A DNA stretch of 64,000 nucleotides. Origin: Deroplatys truncata (lineage: Eukaryota > Arthropoda > Insecta > Mantodea > Mantidae). Below, in pieces: positions 1 to 64,000 of the stretch. The position numbers and the translations under genes are program-made. The DNA lies in assembly GCA_030765065.1 (NCBI GenBank), contig CM060985.1, positions 173,436,096 to 173,500,095 of the forward strand, given 5' to 3'. Below the pieces are notes generated by a model. It had not been told where the DNA came from. It ran no database searches and worked only from the letters and a program-made list of their open reading frames with translations. How positions within the stretch are numbered: position 1 is the first letter of the stretch; each line of letters begins with the position of its first letter.

Positions 1-545
1 CTTCAATATAACACTACATAATGTTCCTGTTCACTTATCACTTTGTAAGGGACACCATTTGCGCGCCAACTTTGTTTGACGGAATATCGTGGATTCCTCG
101 TCAGTATCTAAAAGTCAACTGTTTGATTTTTGGGGTGAATCTCGACTATTTGAAGACCACAATCTTCCACCTAAAATTTTGGTATCGGATTTCTTATTGG
201 TCAGTTTGTACATATCATGTGACCTTATTCCCGGGCTTCTCTTGGTAAAACTGCCGTTCTGTGTTATTTTCCTTCACTCCATACTTCCGGAGCGAAACAA
301 ATAGTCATAAAACCTTACCCTAGACTAACACTAAAGATCCCGTTTTCCCTGCACATGCGAACAGCATATTTCTAACCTAACTGCAGAGTTCAAGACATTC
401 TAACAGGAACATTATGTACACGACAAATACTACATTATACAGAAATTGCTATTTACATGGTTTTCACATTGTACACATATATCATTTATACATCAAATTA
501 TACACTGAATAAATTAGCACATAATAAAATTAATTCGGGCACATT
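1..545. other. No recognisable feature
   Basis: AT-rich sequence with only short chance open frames on either strand. I see no coding signature, repeat end or tRNA-like box. It is probably intron of the LIM-domain gene, whose first supported exon is at 3645. Confidence 0.5.
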
Positions 546-550
546 CTGTC

Positions 551-658
551 TCATGCTAAGGACTTTTACGCTGCAAAAAAATACATCGCCCTCCGTCGGG
601 TTTGAAACCGCGACCTCGGGAACTAGAGGCTGGCATTGTACCCTAGACCACGGAGGAC
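551..658 (-). repeat. SINE family A, head fragment
   Basis: Read on the minus strand this matches the tRNA-like head of the better preserved copy at 10006-10253. The box B equivalent GGTTTCAAACCC lies at about 596-608, followed by the body start with the run CGGAGGGCGATG. The copy is truncated: the 3' part of the body is missing. Confidence 0.7.
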
Positions 659-685
659 GACTCAAAGTACAATTAATGTAATACA

Positions 686-760
686 GCCCACCTCCGTGGT
701 GCGGGGTAGCGTGTCTGCCTCGCTCAGGAGCTCTCGTCCTCGAGTGTGGTCTGGATGAAT
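686..760 (+). repeat. Decayed tRNA-derived SINE head, different family
   Basis: The stretch CTCCGTGGTGCGGGGTAGCG followed by TGTCTGCCTCGC looks like a box A region and anticodon arm of a tRNA-derived SINE. No clear box B follows, so it is a truncated or strongly mutated copy. It abuts the inverted family A fragment. Confidence 0.4.
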
Positions 761-799
761 TATGTATTCCCTTCTCCTAAGACAAAATTGTCTGGTGAC

Positions 800-1438
800 T
801 GTGTTTCAAACCTCCACAAAGTCCTTATACCCGTACATTAAATTCAAACTGACTTGATGTTAGCTCCATATGCCCATTATGTATTTATTTTAGGAATCTA
901 AAACATCCCCGTGGTCTCTGCATGGCCATTAACACTTGATGAACACCAACACTCCAATTTCGTGTGTTCCGCATGGTTGATTCTGGTATTCCAGCTCAGC
1001 AGCACGGTTCCTTGTTGATTTTACCGGAGATTGTTCCAAATCAGCACAAAGTTCATGCCTAATGGATGGCCGCACAACGAAATCGTCCATGACCTTTTTC
1101 AGTGATGTTCCATTAATTTGAGCTCGTGGACCCAAGCATCCCTCAATCGTGTAATCGCGTGTCAGCCATTCCTAACACTCTGCAGTCACACGATTCTTAG
1201 CGTCAGCAATGGAAGTCGAAAACAATCGATAGTTAAAAATAGTGAGAAATAGAAGGAGAATATGTACCAACCTCAGCAACAAAAACACAGCATGATTACT
1301 CACGTCAGTGAATTTAATGTAGGGCTATAGGGACTTTGTGCGAACTCTGTACTGAATGTAATTTCAGCAAATTTTAGCCAAGTTATTTGTTCAAAATAAT
1401 TAAAATAGAAAATTAATTTTCGATGAACGGAATTGAGT
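800..1438. other. Unassigned sequence before the mariner
   Basis: No repeat ends were recognised. The longest open stretch is on the minus strand, 929-1135 (68 residues, beginning MGPRAQINGTSLKKVMDD). It resembles nothing I can name and is probably chance or a decayed element. Confidence 0.4.
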
Positions 1439-1440
1439 TA

Positions 1441-3127
1441 CTAGGGCTATTCGAAAAGTAAATTCAGTTAATTTTTTTAAGGAATGCTGCTTTATTTTTA
1501 GAACGGACTTATTACTTACACGTGAAAAGTAAACCGTTAAATTATTTTTCAACATAATTTCCATTTACATTCAGGCATTTGTCGTACCGGTCACAAACTT
1601 TGAAATTCTCTCTTCCGCCTGTGATTGTAGCCACCATGTGACGCTCTCATTGAGCTCTTCATCCATTTCAAACCGACGTGACTTAGGCCATTTCTTCATG
1701 TTTGGGAACAGATGATAGTCAAGTCTGGGCCATATGCTGGATGATCAAAAAGCTCCCACTTGAACTGTTACAGGAGATTTTGAATGCATGCAGCAGTATG
1801 TTGCTGAGCATTATCGTGGAAGAAAGCAGTCCCAGAACTCAGTATGCCATTAATGTTCCATGGACTCCGCCAACGATACACCTTGCTTGTCCCAAAATAC
1901 AGTTGCCATGAGCTTCTTTGCCGAAAATGTTTTAGAGGCATTTTTATCGTTTCGTAGAGGGGTTGGTGTGACTCCAGGACATTGACTGTCGTTTTGTTTC
2001 GACGTTCACTTACCGAACCCACGCCTCATCTCCCGTGACAATCCGGTCGAGAAAGCTTTCATGTTCATTCTTTTATCGTTGAAGAAATGGCATTGTTGTT
2101 CCCATCCTCGTGGCTTTTTGGGCTTCAGAACAGAATTTTCGACACCCACCGAGCACAAAACTTGCGATATCCCAACGTTGTGTGGCCACTTCATACAGAT
2201 CAGTCCTATTAATTTGCAGAAAATTCTTATGGAGTTCTGAAATTGAGAAGCTGCGATTTTGTCTCTGACCACAACATCCATGTTTGCGACAAGTTCTTAG
2301 TTCACAACAGACGGTCGTCCACTTCGTTCTTCATCATGGATGTTACTGCGTTCATTCGAAATTAACGACACAGTATTCTCACGCATAGTGCCCCCGTACA
2401 CTGCAGTCATCTCACGATGAATTGCAGCTGCCCACAGAAACCGTATCGCTGCACAAGCCTGTTTTGGTGGAAGAAGCAGTCGAATGCAACCTCACAGTGG
2501 CACTGTCAGGAGCGTGGTGAACCAAGCTACACAGCCCTGCTACCGCCTCTCCTGCTCATGATCTCGTCGGGAAGAGGTACTTTTAGCCCGTCTACGTATC
2601 GGACATTGCCTTTTTAGTCATGGACACCTGCTCAGTGGTGACCCCGTACCACTCTGTGAGCAGTGTCAAGTTTTAGCTCCATTGCGCGTTCGTGTGTATC
2701 TGCCTGTTGGCCTAGCCAACGTTTCGGCAGACGACGCGCATGCTGTAGAATGTCTTTTTATCAGTGGCAGTGGTTTTAATCGACGCATTTGATGCGTTGA
2801 GCGTCTTTTGGTTTTGCGATTTTATATTGTCTCTCCCCCGGCGGACATACGGCGCTTTTGTCCCTTGACTTCTACAGTTCCTAACACGTTTAATCTTTTA
2901 TCGTTTTATTTACCATGTTTTTAGTGTGGTGGTTTTTAGAATTTGCAACCTTGCTTTTTAGTGTTTTAGACTAAGCATGTTTGTGTCCTGTATTTTAGAT
3001 TTTAAATTTTACACGTTGTAAGGGCGCTGATGACCTTCGATGTTTAGCGCCCTTAACCCCATCCCATCATCATCATCATCCTGCTCGTGAAAAACAAGAC
3101 CGGAACTTATTTTCCAAATTGCCCTCG
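1441..3127 (-). mobile_element. mariner-like transposon, broken, with LINE inserted
   Basis: Left end CTAGGGCTATTCGAAAAGTA and right end (reverse complement) CGAGGGCAATTTGGAAAATA are matching terminal inverted repeats flanked by TA (1439-1440 and 3128-3129). On the minus strand, pieces of a mariner transposase can be read in several frames between about 2300 and 1560: the block HDNAQQHTAA contains the second catalytic Asp and DHPAYGPDL lies before the third. Stops and frameshifts interrupt it throughout. The sequence from about 2440 to 3083 is a separate retrotransposon fragment inserted near the transposase N-terminal end. Target TA and TIR layout are those expected for Tc1/mariner. The copy cannot encode an active enzyme. 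Confidence 0.85.
2440..3083 (+). mobile_element. Non-LTR retrotransposon 3' end (LINE), 5'-truncated
   Basis: From 2591 the frame reads LRIGHCLFSHGHLLSGDPVP then LCEQC, the conserved C-terminal block after the RNase H domain in many insect LINEs, ahead of the Cys/His knuckle. The 3' UTR ends with the palindromic GGGCGCTGATGACC and TTAGCGCCC, then CATCATCATCATC at about 3066-3079, a simple-repeat tail typical of I-like and related clades. It sits inside the 1441-3127 mariner, so it inserted later. Confidence 0.8.
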
Positions 3128-3644
3128 TATATAAGCACTTTGATATTAAGAATACTTTTACTAGCATCGTAACATGCTATACTAAAGATTTTTAGTTCAT
3201 TTGCAGTTTATTGTATGGGATTTTTCCCCTTGTAAGGAATTCCTTTTCTGTGACTCTTATTGACATCTCTAAAACGTTTATTTTGTGTCCTAGTATAATA
3301 CTTAGGAGTGTCTTACTACAAACATAATTATCCAATGTGTGCGTCGTACTTTGTAAGCAAAAGAGTTAGTTTTAATATGTAGAATCGGGTACAGCTGCCC
3401 AAAATGTTAAGTAGCTTTTATTTTATTTCAAAACTAATACTGTGCAGAAACTATCCCCTGGATTAGACAATGTTTCACCTTAAGCTAATATAGCATGTAC
3501 CTACTGTTCATTCAACACTCACGCTAGCTTGTGTATGTGTAATTATTTGATAGCAAGTCTTGGGAACAAAAACATGTGTGTCTTGTTGTTGTTGCACTAA
3601 TATCTAACAGTGGCCGTTTGTGACATTGCTGCACTAACTAACAG

Positions 3645-58705
<55,061 letters not shown>

Positions 58706-58957
58706 GTAAGTTAGACATTTATTATATTACAATAGTGCTTAGTTTGAAAGAAACAAGAAACCTAGTTTTTTCCTGCAGGAATCATTAGGCATCACACATC
58801 TGTTATTTCATAGCAAAGTATCCTTAGTGAATATACTATATTTTCATACTTGCCAACTTTTACGGTTTGTGCGCAAAACTATTACAGACTTTCATCACGC
58901 ACATGGCAAAGCATTAAATTCTATTCCATTATATTCTAACCTAAAATTACACATTGA

Positions 58958-61900
58958 ATGGTATAAACTGCTATGATAGATCAGTGCTTGTCTGTATGTC
59001 TATCTTTCATCACAGTCACGGGCCCCCTTCACTGGACTGCAACAAAATGTATAGCACCACTAGTGACCTATAGTAAATGGTATACCGTGCTATGATAGAC
59101 CAGAGCTTATCTGTGTGTCTTATCTTTCATCATGATCATGATCCCCCTTCACTGGGCTGTAACAACATGTATAGCACCACTAGTGACATCTAGTAAATGG
59201 TATACAGTGTTATGATAGACCAGATCTTATCTGTGTGTCTTATCTTTCATGATGATCATTGTCCCACTTCACTGAGCTGTAACAAAATGTATAGCACCAC
59301 TAGTGACCTCTAGTAAATGTATACAGTGCTATGATAGGCCAGAGCTTATCTGTGTGTCTATCCTTCATCATGATCATGGTCCCCCTTCACTGGGCTGTAA
59401 CAAAATGTATAGCACCACTAGTGACATCTAGTAAATGGTATTCAGTGTTATGATAGACCAGAGCTTATCTGTGTGTCAATCCTTCATCATGTTCATGGTC
59501 CCCCTTCACTGGGCTGCAACAAAATGTATAGCACCACTAGTGACCTCTAGTAAATGGTATACAGTGATATGATAGACCAGAGCTTATCTGTGTGTCTATC
59601 CTTCATCATGTTCATGGTCTCCTTTCACTGGCCTGCAACAAAATGTATAGCACCACTAGTGACCTCTAGTAAATGGTATACAGTGTTATGATAGACCAGA
59701 GCTTATCTGTGTGTCTATCCTTCATCATACTCATGGTCCCACTTCTCTGGGCTTTAACAAAATGTATAGCACCACTAGTGACATGTAAATGGTATACAGT
59801 GTTATGATAGACCAGAGCTTATCTGTGTGTCTATCCTTTATCATGATCATGGTCCCCCTTCACTGGCCTTCAACAAAATGTATAGCACTACTAGTGACAT
59901 GTAGTAAATGGTATACAGTGTTATGATAGACCAGAGCTTATCTGTATGTCTATCCTACATCATGATCATGCTCCCCCTTCACTGGGCTGCAACAAAATGT
60001 ATAGCACCACTAGTGACCGCTAGTAAATGGTATACAGTGTTATGATAGACCAGAACTTATCTGTATGTCTATCCTTCATCATGATCATGGTCCCCCTTCA
60101 CTGGGCTGCAACAAAATGGTTAGCACCACTAGTGACCTCTAGTAAATGGTATACAGTGGTATGATAGACCAGAGCTTATCTGTGTGTCTATCCTATATCA
60201 TGATCATGGTCCCCCTTCACTGGGCTGCAACAAAATGTATAGCACTACTAGTGACCTCTACTAAATGGTATACAGTGCTATGATAGACCAGAGGTTATCT
60301 GTGTCTATTCTTCATCATGATCATGGTCCCCCTTCACTGGGCTGCAACAAAATGTATAGCACCACTAGTGACCTCTACTAAATGGTATACAGTGCTATGA
60401 TAGACCAGAGCTTATCTGTGTGTCTATACTTCATCATGATCATGGTCCCCCTTCACTGGACTGCAACAAAATGTATAGCACCACTAGTGACATGTAGTAA
60501 ATGGTATACAGTGTTATGATAGACCAGAACTTATCTGTATGTCTATCCTTCTTCATGATCATGGTCCCCTTCACAGGGCTGCAACAAAATGTATAGCACC
60601 ACTAGTGACCTCTAGTGAATGGTATACAGTGCTATGATAGACCATAGCTTATCTGTGTAGTCTATCCTTCATCATGATCATGGACACACTTCACTGGGCT
60701 GCAACAAAATGTATAGCACCACTAGTGACATCTAGTAAATGGTATACAGTGGTATGATAGACCATAGCTTATCTGTGTAGTCTACCTTTCATCATGATCA
60801 TGGACACACTTCACTGGGCTGCAACAAAATGTATAGCAGCACTAGTGGCCTGTAGTAAATGGTATACAGCGCTGTGATAGACCAGAGCTTATCTGTGTGT
60901 CTATCCTATATCATGATCATGGTCCCCGTTCACTGGGCTGTAACAAAATGTATAGCACCACTAGTGACCTCTAGTAAATGGTATACAGTGCTATGATAGA
61001 CCAGAGCTTATCTGTGTGTCTATACTTCATCATGATCATGGTCCCCCTTCACTGGGCTGTAACAAAATGTATAGCACCACTAGTGACCTCTAGTAAATAG
61101 TATACAGTGCTATGATAGACCAGAGCTTATCTGTGTGTCTATCCTTCATCATGATCATGGTCCCCCTTCACTGGGCTGCAACAAAATGTATAGCACCACT
61201 AGTGACCTCTAGTAAATGGTATACAGTGATATGATAGACCAGAGGTTATCTGTGTGTCTATCCTTCATCATGTTCATGATCTCCTTTCACTGGGCTGCAA
61301 CAAAATGTATAGCACCACTAGTGACCTCTAGTAAATGGTATACAGTGTTATGATAGACCAGAGCTTATCTGTGTGTCTATCCTTCATCATGCTCATGGTC
61401 CCACTTCTCTGGGCTTTAACAAAATGTGTGACATGTAAATGGTATACAGTGTTATGATAGACCAGAGCTTATCTGTGTGTCTATCCTTTATCATGATCAT
61501 GGTCCCCCTTCACTGGGCTTTAACAAAATGTGTGACATGTAAATGGTATACAGTGTTATGATAGACCAGAGCTTATCTGTGTGTCTATCCTTTATCATGA
61601 TCATGGTCCCCCTTCACTGGGCTTCAACAAAATGTACAGCACCACTAGTGACATGTAGTAAATGGTATACAGTGTTATGATAGACCAGAACTTATCTGTA
61701 TGTCTATCCTACATCATGATCATGGTCCCCCTTCACTGGGCTGCAACAAAATGTATAGCACCACTAGTGACCTCTAGTAAATGGTATACAGTGTTATGAT
61801 AGACCAGAACTTATCTGTATGTCTATCCTTCATCATGATCATGGTCCCCCTTCACTGGGCTGCAACAAAATGTATAGCACCACTAGTGACCTCTAGTAAA

Positions 61901-63655
61901 TGGTATACAGTGGTACGATAGACCATAGCTTATCTGTGTAGTCTATCCTTCATCATGATCATGGACACACTTCACTGGGCTGCAACAAAATGTATAGCAC
62001 CACTAGTGGCCTTTAGTAAATGGTATACAGTGCTGTGATAGACCAGAGCTTATCTGTGTGTCTATCCTATATCATGATCATGGTCCCCCTTCACTGGGCT
62101 GCAACAAAATGTATAGCACCACTAGTGACCTCTACTAAATGGTATACAGTGCTATGATAGACCAGAGCTTATCTGTGTCTATTCTTCATCATGATCATGG
62201 TCCCCCTTCACTGGGCTGCAACAAAATGTATAGCACCACTAGTGACCTCTACTAAATGGTATACAGTGCTATGATAGACCAGAGCTTATCTGTGTGTCTA
62301 TACTTCATCATGATCATGGTCCCCCTTCACTGGACTGCAACAAAATGTATAGCACCACTGGTGACATGTAGTAAATGGTATACAGTGTTATGATAGACCA
62401 GAACTTATCTGTATGTCTATCCTTCATCATGATCATGGTCCCCCTTCACTGGGCTGCAACAAAATGTATAGCACCACTAGTGACCTCTAGTAAATGGTAT
62501 ACAGTGCTGTGATAGACCAGAGCTTATCTGTGTGTCTATCCTATATCATGATCATGGTCCCCCTTCACTGGGCTGCAACAAAATGTATAGCACTACTAGT
62601 GACCTCTACTAAATGGTATACAGTGCTATGATAGACCAGAGCTTATCTGTGTCTATTCTTCATCATGATCATGGTCCCCCTTCACTGGGCTGCAACAAAA
62701 TGTATAGCACCACTAGTGACATCTAGTAAATGTATACAGTGCTATGATAGGCCAGCGCTTATCTGTGTGTCTATCCTTCATCATGATCATGGTCCCCCTT
62801 CACTGGGCTGTAACAAAATGTGTAGCACCACTAGTAACCTCTAGTAAATGGTATACAGTACTATGATAGACCAGAGCTGATCTATGTGTCTATTCTTCAT
62901 CACAATCATGCTCCCCCTTCACTGGGCTGCAACAAAATGTATAGCACCACTAGTGACCTCTAGTAAATGGTATACAGTGCTATGATAGACCAGAGCTTAT
63001 CTGTATGTCTATCCTTCATCATGATCATGGTCCCCCTTCACTGGGCTTCAACAAAATGTACAGCACCACTAGTGACCTCTAGTAAATGGTATACAGTGCT
63101 ATGATAGACCAGAGCTTATCTGTATGTCTATCCTTTATCATGATCATGGTCCCCCTTCACTGGGCTTCAACAAAATGTACAGCACCACTAGTGACCTCTA
63201 GTAAATGGTATACAGTGCTATGATAGACCAGAGCTTATCTGTGTGTCTATACTTCATCATGATCATGGTCCCCCTTAACTGGGCTGCAACAAAATGTATA
63301 GCACCACTAGTGACCTCTAGTAAATGGTATACAGTGCTATGATAGACCAGAGCTTATCTGTATGTCTATCCTTTATCATGATCATGGTCCCCCTTCACTG
63401 GGCTTCAACAAAATGTACAGCACCACTAGTGACCTCTAGTAAATGGTATACAGTGCTATGATAGACCAGAGCTTATCTGTGTGTCTATACTTCATCATGA
63501 TCATGGTCCCCCTTTACTGGGCTGCAACAAAATGTATAGCACCACTAGTGACCTCTAGTAAATGGTATACAGTGCTATGATAGACCAGAGCTTATCTGTG
63601 TGTCTATACTTCATCATGATCATGGTCCCCTTCATTGGGCTGTAACAAAATGTAT
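58958..63655 (+). repeat. Satellite array, 119-bp unit, about 40 copies
   Basis: Each unit contains ATGATCATGGTCCCCCTTCA, GCAACAAAATGTATAGCACC, ACTAGTGACCTCTAGTAAAT, GGTATACAGTGCTATGATAG and ACCAGAGCTTATCTGTGTGT. Most units are the same length; some have a 5-bp or longer deletion (GTGACATGTAAATGG variants). Variants recur together, e.g. the GTAGTCTATCC units at about 60655, 60775 and 61940. Units carry the palindromes CACTAGTG and ATGATCAT. A degraded partial unit follows at 63680-63705. Entirely intronic. Confidence 0.97.
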
Positions 63656-63925
63656 AACCTGTGGATTTAAAATTGGATTGCACCACTAGTGATCTCTTAT
63701 AACAGGACATGAACATTCAGTAGTGGATGACGTTAATTCTAAAGTCAGTTTCCTCATGCAAATTGTTTATCTTATTTGCATTCTATGGCAGTGGGATATA
63801 AGTTGATTCAGAAAATGTCATAAGTATTCGCTGGCGCTGCATTCATAATACGTGATTTAATACCACCATGCATTCATTTGAAAGCTATGTATTAAGGGAA
63901 GATGCCTTTCAGTCTGGTTGTATGC

Positions 63926-64000
63926 TTGGTAGCCGAGTGGTGAATTGTCTCTCACAGTTGGAACAACCTGGGTTCAAATCCTTGGCATAATTATTTTTTT
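63926..64000 (+). repeat. SINE head, tRNA-derived, running off the window
   Basis: GCTTGGTAGCCGAGTGGTGA (box A) and GGGTTCAAATCC (box B), spaced as in a tRNA. No 3' body is visible because the window ends. It could in principle be a real tRNA-like gene, but the mismatched acceptor ends and context favour a SINE. Confidence 0.6.

Noticed and set aside
58958-63655. CRISPR-like array
   Set aside because: Units are contiguous 119-bp tandem repeats without unique spacers, in a eukaryotic intron: a satellite.

Overview
This is a stretch of an animal, almost certainly insect, nuclear genome. The evidence is spliced mini-exons with GT-AG introns of 1.4 to 11 kb, tRNA-derived SINEs, Tc1/mariner and PIF/Harbinger DNA transposons, several clades of non-LTR retrotransposon, a Penelope-like element and a tandem satellite. 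The large introns and dense nested repeats suggest a large-genome insect, perhaps a polyneopteran, but the order cannot be fixed from this sequence.

One host gene crosses the whole window on the + strand. Nine exons are supported at 3645-3758, 7045-7110, 13140-13238, 24291-24392, 29881-29967, 38418-38513, 48211-48252, 57071-57207 and 58602-58705; a weaker candidate lies at 26226-26276. The last two encode a complete LIM zinc finger of the EPLIN/LIMA1 type. The seven before them are short, divisible by three and phase 0 on both sides, so each could be skipped without a frameshift. The gene starts before base 1 and continues past base 64000.

Everything else recognisable is mobile or repetitive DNA. 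The most abundant is a family called R here (about 0.7-1.3 kb, two subtypes). It has a conserved 5' end, a 3' palindrome, sub-terminal inverted repeats ACTTTCTCTAC/GTAGAGAAAGT and a preference for T-runs, features reminiscent of Helentron-type non-autonomous elements. It fills 7.1-12 kb, 14.8-16.2 kb, 27.1-29.5 kb, 40.1-47.0 kb and 54.3-58.5 kb, often nested in itself. Around 1.4-4.7 kb lie a mariner broken by a LINE and a fold-back Tc1-like element. At 11.1 and 14.4 kb are two copies of a repeat carrying a TATA box and clustered heat-shock elements on the minus strand. At 32.6-36.3 kb a mariner holds a TIR element, which holds a LINE, which holds a SINE and a Penelope fragment. At 48.5-53.1 kb lie a nearly intact Tc1 element and a mariner inserted in a LINE.

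The right end (58.96-63.66 kb) is a roughly 40-copy satellite with a 119-bp unit and visible higher-order duplication, inside the intron after the LIM finger. No rRNA gene, CRISPR, operon or intact functional tRNA gene was found. Coordinates of repeats are read by eye and may be off by tens of bases unless target-site duplications are quoted.
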